Assembly: GCF_005239225.2 (NCBI RefSeq)
Contig: NC_133295.1
Location: forward strand, 5,890,001 to 5,954,000
Source of the DNA: Populus alba
Taxonomy: Eukaryota; Streptophyta; Magnoliopsida; Malpighiales; Salicaceae
Direction of reading: 5' to 3'
Length of the DNA: 64,000 nt
Each line of letters starts with the position of its first letter. Position 1 is the stretch's first letter. Positions 25,060-36,354 of the stretch are shown here, one piece after another. Below the pieces are notes generated by a model that was given only the letters and a program-made list of their open reading frames with translations, was not told where the DNA came from and made no database searches. The position numbers and the translations under genes were made by a program.

Positions 25060-26660
25060 AAGCTTGGGGTTTTACATTCTCCTCTCCTAACATAAATTTC
25101 ATCCCAAAACTTATTTATTTTTTCTAAGTTATTAAATAAACTTGGATGTTTTCTTTTCATCTCATCTTCTCTCTCCCATGTTTTTTTTCTCAACTTGAGA
25201 CTTCCTCCATAACACCCTTACCAAAAGAACTTTCTTGTTCCTTAACTCCTTTTTGTTTTATCCACAATACTTATCGACTTTATTTTCACTGTTAAATCCT
25301 CTTCAATCTTCTTTGAAACTCATGGCAATACTCGTGAGGAATCTACCATAGACTTTTGAAGTAATGACACATGAAATACATTAAGGTAAGTGATCTTCCC
25401 ACTTTGTATATCGGTTACAACATTTGTTTTTTTAAGATAAGACTCAATTACACAATCATAATATTTTATCAATTCAACCCAATATCTTTATCACATTTTC
25501 AATTCCCTTTGTGATATTAGATATCTCAAGCTTTTATGGTAAGTAAAATTTTGTATTAGATTGCCATACAAATAATGCATCTAAACCCTTAAAGCACACA
25601 TTGTTGCTGCCAGTTCTAGATCATACATAGGATAATTCTCCTCGTAAGTTTTTAATTGTCTTGATGCATATTATATGACTTTCTTATGTTGCATCAACAC
25701 ACATCATAAACCCTTTCTTGATGCATCATTATAAACCACAAACCCCTTAGTCATTGAAGAAAGGGTCAATATTGAGGTAGTTTTAAGCCTTTTTTTTTAA
25801 CTCCTAAAAACTCATTTCACATTCCTTGATCCATTCAAATTCCACTCTTTTCCAAATCAATCAAGTGAGAAAGGAAACAATAATAAAGCATATTTCTATG
25901 AATCTTTGATAGCACTTAACTAAGCCCAAGAAGCTTCAAATTTCAGTCACAGTTATAGGCCTTTCTCATTTTAAAATTGCTTCCACTTTCCTTGGACTTA
26001 CTAAAATTTCTTCTGTTGAGATAACATGTCATAAGAAAACTATTTATTTTAGCCAAGACTAACACTTGTCGAATTTGGCATACGACTGGTTCCCCATTTA
26101 ACACTTGCAACACTCTTCTTATGTATACCTCATGTTTCTTAGGCGAACTTTAATAAATTAGAATATAATTTATAAACACTTCTATAAACTTGTCCAAAAA
26201 CAATATAAATACGCTGTTCATTAGATCCATAAACATTAAAAGAGCATTTGTCAACCTAAAAGGCATTACTAGGAACTTATAATGACCGTACTAAGTCCTA
26301 AACACAGTCTTTTAGACATCCTACTCTTTAATACTTGGTTGATGATACCTATACCTCAGGTCGATATTAGAAAATAATATCGCTCCCTTTAGTTGATTAA
26401 ACAAATCATCTAATCGAGGTAAACAATACCTATTCTTCACAGCTACCCTATGCAATTATTGGTAATTGATACAAAATGTAAGGGTGTCATCCTTCTCTTT
26501 CATAAATAATATCGGAGCTCCTCAAGGTGAATTACTTAGGTGAATGAATCCCTTGTCCATCAACTCTTATAATTGCACTGTTAACTCGACTAACTCAGAT
26601 GAAGCCATTCTATAGGGTAACTGAGCTATGGGTGTTGTCTCTAGTAAAACAAGATACATT
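25060..26660 (-). mobile_element. Ty3/gypsy retrotransposon remnant B (RT-RNase H and C-terminal domain, integrase missing)
   Basis: Read on the minus strand from about 26660: PYRMASSELVEL, then KGFIHLSNSP and GAPILFMKEKD, then NRYCLPRLDDLFNQLKGA, then [11 protein letters not shown], a Del/Tekay-like reverse transcriptase order with several in-frame stops. RNase H-like text follows (YASRQLKTYEENYP, near 25640). From about 25410 the end of pol appears (YLNVFHVSLLQK, then EREDEMKRKHPSLF), with only about 100 bp between, so integrase is deleted. A polypurine tract (AGGAGAGGAGAA, minus, 25088-25077) is followed by TGTAAAACCCC at 25076, a likely 3' LTR start. The catalytic FxDD region reads FINYILIY, so the enzyme is dead. 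Confidence 0.85.
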
Positions 26661-26799
26661 TTTTATGTTTTTGGTCGTTGTAATTTTTTTTTCATTTTTA
26701 ATCCATGTATTTATAATAGTTTTGTATTTTTTTTTTTTTTGCAAAATTTCATTTAATTTTATGTTTCACAACTTGAGCTAATGAGAAAAAAGAGTGAGT

Positions 26800-27480
26800 T
26801 ATCGGACCTCCTCCACACTTTTGTTTTTATATTTTTAGTAACACGGTCCTTTTTCATTATTTTTTTTAGTTTAAGTTTATTTTATTTGAAATTAAATAAC
26901 TAAATATATATTATATATGTTACTTTATTTATTTATTCAAAATATATTTGAGTTATTATTTTTTTAAATGCCATTAAAAGTTTAGTTTGTTTTTTTTTTT
27001 ATTAAAATTATAATTGTCTTTTTAAAAAAAAATTAGCAAGCATTCTTTTAGTACAACCCATCATATTTAGTATTGTTTTTGTTTTAATAAAAATTGGTTA
27101 CTTTCTACAAGTGTTTATCTTTATTATCATATAATTAAATAAAATATAGTTTTAGAAATGGCGTTGCCTCAACCCACCTGTTGACTCATGGAATAAACGC
27201 CTCAACCATCTTTTTTAATAATATTTCTATTTATTCAATTACTAAGGCGCCCTTAATCACTTGTTTATTGCAAAAAACAAAATCATGATGACAAGATGTA
27301 AAAGCCCCTAGATATTGGTTCAATTTTTTTTTCTTTTAAGGGAAAATGAGTAATTTAATGTTCTTTGAAAAGCCAAAAACCAAACAAAAATCTCCTAGAG
27401 GGAGGTTTTAAAAAATTACTTTTAAGGATGATTAAGTCATTTTACTATGCTGACAAAATGTGAAAAGACCTCCATGTCTA
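26800..27480. other. Spacer between two gypsy remnants
   Basis: AT-rich, no readable pol sequence. It could contain LTR sequence of either neighbouring element; I see no clear termini. Confidence 0.35.
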
Positions 27481-27539
27481 TTTAATTAAAAAATAACTTT
27501 TGGCCATTTGAAAAAGGCCATTATACCCCTAGTAAAAGG

Positions 27540-29335
27540 CTTAATGATTTTAGCCAAAACCCAATAATTTTATATCCAAAACCCAATAATTTTTCCATCT
27601 ATTTTTGTTGTTCAGGTGTGACCATGTGTTAATCTAATAGGTACTTGAGGCTACATTGATTTGTTTGAATATAAAATTTCTAACCCAGCAAGTATAGACA
27701 TCAAGTTCGTATTGCTTCAATGATAGCTAACATCTCATTAACATATATAGACCAAGAAAACTTAGAAGTTCCCAAAGCCCAACTCATGAAGGCAACATGC
27801 CTGCTTTGTTGAGTTAAAACCGCCTCAATACCAATATGTGACCCATGTATTGCAATTGTTATTAGCCAAAGACACATTTGCTAATTTTGACCAAAAAAAA
27901 AAAAACTTGATGATGCCTTAAAATTTCAAAAACTTTCTAAACATGTTCAAGATGCATAGTCCAATTAGGGCTATAGATTAAAATATCATAAAATACTAGC
28001 ATAAATTTATGAAGATAAGGACGAAAAATAGAATTCATAATTGCCTGAAAAATAGAGGGAGTATTACAAAGGTCAAAGGGCATAACTAAATACTCATAAT
28101 GACCATCATGGGTACAAAAAGTAGTTTTAAGAATATCTTGTAGGTGTACTCATACTTGATGATAGCTAGCCCTTAAGTCCAATTTTGTAAAATAAAATGT
28201 CCCATAAAATTCATCTAACATGTCATTTATTGTAGGAAAGGGAAACCAATATTTGATTATAATAGTATTAAGGGTTTGATAATCAACACAAAAAGTGCCA
28301 TGTACCATCTTTCTTTTTAACTAAAAGAAAAGGTGAAGAAAAAATGATTGGTAATTAGACGAATAAGCCTCAATTTTAACATGTCTTAAACTTGCTTTTC
28401 AATTTAAGCTTTTTGAAAATAGGCATACTTGTAGGGTTGATATTGACCAGTTCAGTCCCTTTTTTAAGAGGGATACAATGCTCAACCTCTCTAGTTAGTG
28501 GTAATTTTGTAAGCTCCTGAAAAATGTCAATATAATTTTTCAATAGTTGTTATATATCCATGTGATTTTCTTGCTGTGGCACTTCCTCAAATGAGTGAAT
28601 ACAGATTGCAAACATGGAGTTCCTTTTTTTTTTTTTTATTATTATTATTTGGCTACAACTTTTAAAGATGTGGATTGAATATAATTGACTTCCGTGCCTT
28701 GTAATGTCCTTACTTGATTTTCCCATATAAACCCTATTATCATTGTCTTTCAATTGCAAACCACTAAGCCTTATTGTTCTAACCATTATACTCCAAATAC
28801 CAAGTCCAATCTAGTTAGATACAACAAATAAAGGGTAAAAGAAAAGTAAATACCCTAGAGCATGATATGCACACGCTCAAACCTTTATTGGCAATGCAAT
28901 TTATTCCCATTGGTAACTCGTACAATAAATGGCTTAGTAGGAACTATGTGTAAATGAAGTGAATTGACTATTTTATCACCAATGAAATTATTAGCCTATT
29001 CATTGTCAATAAGCACCACAAATTCATGTTGCCCGACTTTGAATATGAAAATCATGGTCTTAGGAGTTGACCATCCAGTCACGGCATGCAAGGAGATCTC
29101 AGGTTCATGTTGGGGTTTAGGTACGTTCTCCTCTAATAGTTCATTAATAACCTTTTCACATTTAATATTATTGGTGTTGGTACTCCTTTCAAGCAATAAG
29201 AGTTGTGGCCTTTTGCACTTATGACCCACAATAAATTTGTCATCACAATTAAAGCATAAACTTTGAGCTTTTTGTTTTGTTTTGTTTTTTTTTGTTTTTG
29301 CATTTCTTCCCACGCCAAGTGCTTTACCGGGACGT
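27540..29335 (-). mobile_element. Ty3/gypsy retrotransposon remnant A (zinc knuckle, protease, RT, RNase H)
   Basis: On the minus strand from about 29310: a zinc knuckle CFNCDDKFIVGHKCKRPQ, an aspartic-protease start ending VLIDNE, then [19 protein letters not shown] typical of retropepsin-linker regions near 28800. RT motifs follow: FPFPTINDMLDEFYGTFYF near 28230, PFDLCNTPSIFQAIMNSIF near 28060, and VFYDILIYSPNW, where one catalytic Asp codon is missing. RNase H-like YLLG and FYIQTNQCSLKYLLD appear near 27690-27630. Stops and frameshifts are frequent and integrase is not seen. The sequence differs from remnant B, so the two are separate insertions in the same orientation. Confidence 0.85.
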
Positions 29336-29339
29336 TGTA

Positions 29340-30250
29340 TTGGATATCATTAGAATGAATAAAGTAAATTGAGATCGATTGATCAATGGTGGTTGTGTAA
29401 ATTTTTGTTAGGATTGGAGTTGTTTATCTCACATGTCTACTATGACTTCACTCAAGCTACTCTATTTTTATATTTTGCACTCAATCTATATAATTATAAT
29501 TTTTCTTTATTGTTTAATCATATATTCGTGGCCTATCACTAATTAAGAGATAATAAATATTTATAAGCTAAATTCTTTTTGGTTATGTGCAAAAAGACAT
29601 TATTTTAGCATTCATTTGACCGATGAATGAGCATTACCTAGGTTCTAATAGACATGAGATCCAAGTTTTATATTCAATTTTAGTGTCCTTACTCTTTTTT
29701 TTTTTTTACCTTGTTTACATTAAAAAAATAAATATGCAAATAATTGGTGTGCGATTTCATTTATTCAATTTATCTTTCTTTCCTTATTTTATTGCTTTTT
29801 TTACCACTTTTTCTTTAAGTCTCAACACTTTTATTTTATTTCTTTTTTAAACACTTTGTTTTCCTTCTTTGAAAACCTGTAACTTTTCTAATGTTCAAGG
29901 TTCGGAATTTCCATACTCCGAGGCTAATATCTATTTTTAAGTAGGATTTAATTTCTATTTATAGTTTATTGGATGAAAAAAATGAAACATAGAATTATAT
30001 ATCAAGGTCAACATATAAAAAAAAAAAAAAAAAGAAATAGAAATCGGAAAAAAAAAAAAAAGACTACGTACTAGGCACATTTTGTTGAGGCTGGCTTGAC
30101 CCAGGCCCCTTTTTTTAATTAGGTCGACTCGCCGGGCTCCCGTTAAATTATACGTGTAATCGAACCAAAACGCGCGTTTAAAGAGAGAGGAACAGTAGTT
30201 TTCAGGGTTGAGCAAATCGTGTGCGAGCAGGACCTGGTAGTCTTATCGTG
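29340..30250. other. Intergenic DNA upstream of NC2-beta
   Basis: AT-rich left part with poly-A runs near 30017-30060. A unique GC-richer stretch 30060-30250 probably holds the core promoter of the NC2-beta gene. No TATA box assigned. Confidence 0.4.
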
Positions 30251-30474
30251 AAGAAGAGAGAAACTAACACCAAAATCAAATCATGACCTTAGTTGATAAA
30301 TCCATCATATATCAACAACAACAGCAGCAGCAGCAGCCATGCCTCCTTTCCTCCTCTTGATCTCTCATTCCACCAAAACAGCAATAACACGCACTTGCAA
30401 ACACGGTTCTGAATCGGTTGACTCGGTTTCTCCGCTGGTAGATTCACGCTATTTTATCTCCGTGTTTTGACTCT

Positions 30475-30557
30475 GTGAGTTTTCTCTCTCGATTCATTGA
30501 TTGATTAATATGGTTGTAGATCTGTGTGTTTATATATCTGTTTGGCTTTTTCTTTAG
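30475..30557 (+). promoter_or_regulatory. Probable 5' UTR intron of the NC2-beta gene
   Basis: The donor ctct|gtgagt at 30475 and the acceptor tctttag ending at 30557 would give an 83-bp intron, 18 bp before the start codon. The exon to its left contains a CAA/CAG trinucleotide run near 30313-30336. Inferred from splice consensus only. Confidence 0.5.
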
Positions 30558-30575
30558 GGTTTGAACGATTTGACG

Positions 30576-33500
30576 ATGGAACCGATGGATATAGTTGGAA
30601 AATCCAAGGAGGATGCTTCGCTTCCTAAAGGTAATAAAAAAAATGGTAAAAATAAGATTTAATTTTTGCGTATTTTAATTGTTTGTTGTTTGGTCAGTTT
30701 TATTTATATTATATTTTTTCTTCTCTTGGCTTGTTATTTTATTAATTTTGTGATGTTGCAAGTTTGATTTCTTTTTTTTTTTTTTTATTTTTAGATTGAA
30801 TTTTTGAAGCGTTAATCTTAGGTTTCTTCTGAGAGATTATCGAATTTACGAGTTAAGAGTTTTAGAATTATAGTTATGAGTTAGGGTTTTGACATCTATG
30901 ACTATATTCGCAGCAAATTGCAATAGCGATGCATATTGAAGGGTTTTGGGACAAGTAGGAATAGCAATGACCTGGTGTTGCTGTGTTTTGAAGTCATTTA
31001 GGCGTTTCTCTGTGTGGTATCTGTTTGGTGCTGTGTTTTTAACTTCTAAACGCTTTGGGTTGAGGGCTTGTGACTTCGTAGTCCTAGAAATGGTGATGAA
31101 TGGTCAATAAATGGTCTATTCTTGTGAGGTCAGGTTTGTGGGGTTTGATCAATATGATGCAGTTATGATCAAGCTGGAACTAATGAGGTCCACATTAACT
31201 TGTTCTGAATCATTGTTCAATTGAACTGGACAAATAGCAGAAACACTACACATAATCATGGATGTTGGTGTGCACACCTGTGTGAGAGTTTGGAGTTATA
31301 CTTGATTTTGAGTCAGCTCTGATGCTTAAACTATGTAGCTGAAAATTACTTCATATTGTGTTTTATTTGACTGTTTTTCTGATGGTAGTTATGGAAATTT
31401 TTTCCAGCAACCATGACGAAAATTATTAAAGAGATGTTACCCCCAGATGTTCGTGTTGCCAGAGATGCTCAAGATCTTTTAATTGAGTGTTGTGTAGGTG
31501 AGACTAATGTAATTTTGTGGCTTTTGTCTATCTTGATTTTTTTTTTTTCATATTATTGGTATTGATAGATTATCATTTTTTCCCCATTAATACACCTCTA
31601 GGAAAAAAATTTCATCGGAAAAAAAAAATCATGTATTTGAAGAGTGAATGAGTGTGGTCCTTTAAATCATTTCTGGTCCTTTGTTTTATGAGACTTGTGT
31701 TAGTTTGATCAGATGAAATCTAAATGGCCAACCGCTTCAGACCATGTCATTGTCCACTTCACACACACAACCTTATTAAAAAGGACAGAAAGAAAAGGAA
31801 GGAAGAAAAGGAAGAGTAAAGAAAAGAAAAGATAAGGGAACATGAATAGAAAGAGAGGCAGGACCTCTGGAGCTAAAGATCCAAAGCCAATGAGAATTCT
31901 GAAGCAAGCTTCATTTATGAATTACTTATTCTTAGCCTAAGATAAAACACTAAATAATAATATTTTTAAATTTCAATTTTGGCCTTTTGATTTTGCTACA
32001 GGCATTTCCACATGACATTTTTCAAAGATGTACCTTTATCAATTGATTGTTTGGAGCTGTTGCAACAAAGCAAATACCTTAACAAAAGCTTAGTGGTCCA
32101 TTCCAAAAAATTAAAAATGTTCTCATCTGGGGGATTGTGTTTTTGTTTTCTTCTAAAATAATTTATCTTTCATTCGCATGTTTGCAGCTACAACATGCCT
32201 TCAAAAACCATTTCATGGCTAGAATTTTTTATTCCAAGATGTGGTTCACTAGATGGTATTGGAAATCTCTCTAAGAAACCCTATGAAAAGTTTCTTTTAA
32301 GCTTCCACTAATCAAAATGCTTACTGGATTGACATTGGTTGGATTATTGAGAGGCTGTTTTTTATTTTGGAAATGACTGTTAATATGTGTAAGTTTCTGA
32401 CTTTTTGGAACCTACCTTTCAAAGGTGAAAACAACTTCCCCTTACTAGGCCGTAAGGTATGATCTTGATAATAAGCAGAAATATAATAAATTTAAGTTAT
32501 AAATATTGAACAACATCTTTGTATCTTGCCCTTACTTTTTATGGGATAACCTCTCAGGAAACTGTTGCTAAGACTGGCCTACTTAAATACTTAAGTTGCA
32601 ATATCATTTAGAAGGTCGCCTCTGGCACCATTTCTTTTGATGATAGCATGTCCAAGAAAAAAAAAAACTGTTTTCCTATATGATGTGTTAAGCCGCACTC
32701 TTTAATTTCCTTAATCCAACTTGTGGTCTGAGATTTTTGAACTTAATATTTGTGATATGATACAGGATGTCAAAATTAGAATATTTTAGATGTAACCAAC
32801 ATAGTATCACATGCAAGTTCCTAATGTTTATTTGGTTATAAGTTTGGCTTTGTTCAATACTATTTCCAATGGTTGCTGATATAGCATTTAAAACCAAGTC
32901 ATTCCATCCACATAAATGTCGAATGTTTTTCGTACTTCAGCGATTTCTTTTGGCATCACTGTTTTTTCTTCTCTCTGATTGCCAAATAGTCTACTTTTTA
33001 ATATGGTTTTGTGAGTAGAGTTTTAACAATTACTGAGGAATGTGTTTCTTTGCAGAATTTATAAACCTTGTATCATCAGAGTCCAATGAAGTATGCAGCA
33101 GAGAGGACAAGCGAACAATTGCACCTGAGCATGTACTCAAGGCTTTACAGGTCTTTGATTAATCCAATCTCTCTCTAGTGTGTGCTTTTTTGACGTGCAT
33201 AATTTCTCGTGTCTTCTATATTATTTTATAGGACCTTTTGCGTATCAACATATAGTTTTCTCTCTTCTATCTTAACATTCACTGGTAGCAAGATTTTTTG
33301 TGCAATGCCAATTTAACCTAGTTTTATTTCTTCCATTACTAACACCCGTCTGTCCTTTATGCTTTCATCTCTCATGTTGTTTTCAGAATGATTGGTGAAA
33401 CTTACTTTCCCGCTATCAATTCACATACTGAGAAGTTTCATAGACCATTTAACCCATGTGATAATCCTTGAGTTACCTTCTAACTCGGAGAAGCTGTTTT

Positions 33501-34373
33501 GCTGTAAATGCCTCCAACATCACTCTCTTTCTCTCGGTTTTTATTTTTTTGAAGGAAATGTATTTTATAATGGAATTGGTTGGCAATCAGCATTTGAAAT
33601 CCATGTGCCTTCTCAAGATATTCTGGTTGTCATTCTGCAATTTTGATACTAAAGAATGATTGGGTTTAAGGTCTTACAATTGTTATTTGCAAGTACAATC
33701 TGATATATGGTCTGATCTACAGGTTCTCGGGTTTGGAGAGTACATTGAAGATGTTTATACAGCATATGAGCAACACAAGCTGGAGACTATGGTAATTTAT
33801 ACCCCCCCCCCAACTGCACTTTCATTTTCTGTAAGAAGATTATCTTAAATCAGATCTCTCCACGTGTCAAAGCCATGTAACAAATTAAGATAGTGTAGCC
33901 AGTTCGCAAGATTATTTTAAATTAGATTTCTCCACATGACAAAGCAGTGTATCTGATTATTCCAGCCGGTTCAACTTCTGCTTTCTTTTATTTCTTTTTG
34001 CCACAATGCATCGGTGTTATGAGCTTTATCGAGCCTTCTTTCCATCTTTTATTTTTTTTCGAATTGTGTAGATTCACTGTTTTAGTTGATTTGGCCACAT
34101 AGAATTGAGCTTTGAAAGCACAAAATGATATTTTATTATCTTTTGTTACAGTCGGGCTTGTAAAGCACAACGTAATTATAGTTTAATAAAATCTTTTTTT
34201 TCTTCCAGCATGACTCTTTAAAAGGTGGTGGTAAATGGAGCACTGGAGCGGCGATGACTGAGGAAGAAGCGGCGGCGGCGCAGCAAAGGATGTTTGATGA
34301 GGCGCGTGCAAGAATGAATGGTGTGGTCAGTGCCCCCAAGCAACCAGAGACTGACCAAAGTTTAGAGAGCTAG
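30576..34373 (+). CDS. DR1: NC2-beta / Dr1 TBP-binding transcriptional corepressor
   Basis: Nuclear histone-fold subunit that pairs with NC2-alpha (DRAP1) and binds TBP on promoters, blocking TFIIA/TFIIB entry. Five coding exons: 30576-30630, 31408-31497, 33056-33150, 33723-33791, 34209-34373; GT-AG and phase-consistent, 474 nt, 157 aa. Seen: the histone fold begins ATMTKIIKEMLPPDVRVARD and runs to about residue 100 (FINLVSSESNEVC, then REDKRTIAPEHVLKALQVLG, then GEYIEDVYTAYEQHK), followed by an Ala/Glu/Gln-rich C-terminal helix (EEEAAAAQQRMFDEARARMN). Length equals the plant family's usual 155-160 aa. Arabidopsis names the orthologue NF-YB13, but the sequence is Dr1-like rather than a CCAAT-binding NF-YB. 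It is divergent from TGH, 8.6 kb away. No defects seen. Confidence 0.95.
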
Positions 34374-34940
34374 CCTTAGGGACTTTAATTTCTTGAACCG
34401 TAGGCAAGCATCAATTCTCCCCTTTGCACGACAAGTCTTATCATATACAGTGTACAAAGTCAAAGTGCAAGAAGTGACCTCTGTGGATATGCCACTTCGA
34501 TTTGTACTCTTTGTTTATCTTATGGATCATGTTTACAACTTAAATGTAATTAGTGCAAGTTCGTCCAAATCTCCCCCTTTCTCAGTACCAGCGACGGTGA
34601 TTATCATGTTTAGTTATAATCAAATTATTTGTTTGCACTATTCATTTGTGTTTCAATCAATCATGTTGGTCTTTGCCTTTACAACTTGTGAAGAGGCCCT
34701 CCGCCTCTCATGCTGCTTGGATGATCGAAGGCAGCTGAAATTTCAATCTCAGCCGTTGTGCTCAAAGGTAAACCCATATCTGATACCAATGGGGATGCGC
34801 CACGTGGACATATTGTGGTGAAACCTGAACAAGTGGAGGGGGGTTCCCAACTGGTCCGGGTTTTCGTGTAAATGTATGTCTGTAATTTCTTTCAAACTAA
34901 ATTTTTACCATATTTGAGAGAGGTTTAAACAATAAAAATA
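34374..34940 (+). other. Probable 3' UTR of NC2-beta
   Basis: Follows the stop codon. An aataaa signal lies near 34931. A 142-codon open frame starting with TTG at 34393 has no family features and is judged non-coding. A CACGTG G-box core lies at 34801-34806. Confidence 0.5.
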
Positions 34941-35550
34941 AAGCAGCTTTATATTAACCCGAAAACATGTCACTGCGCCAAACGAAACCAGACAAATGGA
35001 AGGGGTATTTTAGAGGTCCCACAAACAATGATGTGTCAGTTCCTAGGTAGGTAAAACGTGGACACTTCACCTGAGTTACTCTTCAGAACCCAACATCTCC
35101 CTGGAGCGAGTTTACACTAGAAAACATTGGCGCAGATCATGTCTATGATTGAATAGCACGATGGCTTTGGCTTTGGTTTACTGTGGTTGTTTTTTTTTAT
35201 TTTTTTGGGTTAGTTCTCGCGTCGTCTCACCCTATTTGCTGCTTTTGGATTCCAAGTCAAAAGAGTCAGTCAAGCCAAATCCTTGCCCCCACAAGAAAGT
35301 GAAATAACACCCCCATTGTTCCCTCAGATTCCTCTCTTTTTTTTATTTTCAAAATCTCTTTCTCATTCCTAGATCAGTTTGGTGGGGGCGGCCTGTGTTT
35401 CTTTCGTCAGGATTCTCTTGCACTACAACTATGGGCTAGAAACAAGGAATTCAATGGAAGCCCCACAAATAATAAAAGCTACAAAACCCAGAAAGAATCA
35501 TCCTCCTCCCCCCCTCTCTCTCAAGCCTCAACTACCTCTGCCTCACCGTC

Positions 35551-35556
35551 TATAAG
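35551..35556 (+). promoter_or_regulatory. TATA-like element upstream of the MIZ1-like gene
   Basis: tataag, 60 bp before the start codon, preceded by a CT-rich stretch at 35503-35522. It would imply a very short 5' UTR, so it may instead lie within the leader. Confidence 0.4.
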
Positions 35557-35610
35557 GACTAACCTTCCCCTTGATTCTGCTTTCACATATTGAAGTCATC
35601 AACAACTTAT

Positions 35611-36354
35611 ATGGCTAGAACCTCTGAAGACTCCTCCTCCAAGAGACACTTCCACTGGACCAAAAAGGTTGGAAACGAGGATGTTGAAGCTCCAAGCATC
35701 AAGTCCTCCTCAAACCCCAACGAAGAAGACAAGAATGAAAATGTTAAGAGCCATGTCGCAATGCCAACCCCGAAGAAAAGACTACCAGCAGTAGCAGTTG
35801 CTAGGCTCCGGTCGGTTCTTGCAGCCCTTGGTAAGAACCGATCAAGCCTTCCAATGGGGCTTGGATCCCGAGTGGTTGGTACCCTTTTTGGATATCGCCG
35901 GGGTCATGTCCATTTCGCATTTCAAAGGGATCCCAATTCACCTCCTACTTTCCTCATTGAGCTGGCCACACCAATAAGTGGATTGGTTAGAGAGATGGCA
36001 TCTGGGTTAGTCAGAATTGCATTGGAATGTGACAAAGAGAAGGAAGATCAAAAGAAAGCTGTGAAATTGCTGGAAGAGCCAATGTGGAGGACTTATTGCA
36101 ATGGAAAGCGATGTGGTTTTGCCACGAGGAAGGAATGTGGGCATAAAGAGTGGAAGGTACTGAAAGCCGTAGAGCCAATCTCAATGGGTGCAGGTGTTTT
36201 GCCTGCAGCAGAGGCTGGAGCTGATGGTGAACTCATGTATATGAGAGCTAAGTTTGAAAGAATTGTGGGGTCTAGAGACTCTGAGGCTTTCTACATGATG
36301 AACCCTGATAGCAATGGAGCTCCTGAACTCAGCATCTACCTGCTTAGAGTCTAA
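35611..36354 (+). CDS. MIZU-KUSSEI1-like protein (DUF617)
   Basis: Land-plant-specific family; the founding member MIZ1 is needed for root hydrotropism and acts in the cytosol/ER region. Single exon, 247 aa, intronless as usual for the family. Seen: a charged, Ser/Lys-rich variable N-terminus; a DUF617 core from about residue 85 (SRVVGTLFGYRRGHVHFAFQ, 86-105), then PTFLIELATPISGLVREM, EEPMWRTYCNGKRCGFA, and the ending ELSIYLLRV. The family GTLFGYRRG signature is intact. Start: the first ATG in frame (35611); the frame extends 21 nt further upstream only to a TTG, so ATG is preferred. The exact subfamily and a role in hydrotropism cannot be claimed for this paralogue. Confidence 0.93.
   Translation: MARTSEDSSSKRHFHWTKKVGNEDVEAPSIKSSSNPNEEDKNENVKSHVAMPTPKKRLPAVAVARLRSVLAALGKNRSSLPMGLGSRVVGTLFGYRRGHVHFAFQRDPNSPPTFLIELATPISGLVREMASGLVRIALECDKEKEDQKKAVKLLEEPMWRTYCNGKRCGFATRKECGHKEWKVLKAVEPISMGAGVLPAAEAGADGELMYMRAKFERIVGSRDSEAFYMMNPDSNGAPELSIYLLRV

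Noticed and set aside
34393..34821. 142-codon plus-strand open frame after NC2-beta
   Set aside because: Starts with TTG, lies in the probable 3' UTR before a polyadenylation signal, and shows no family features.
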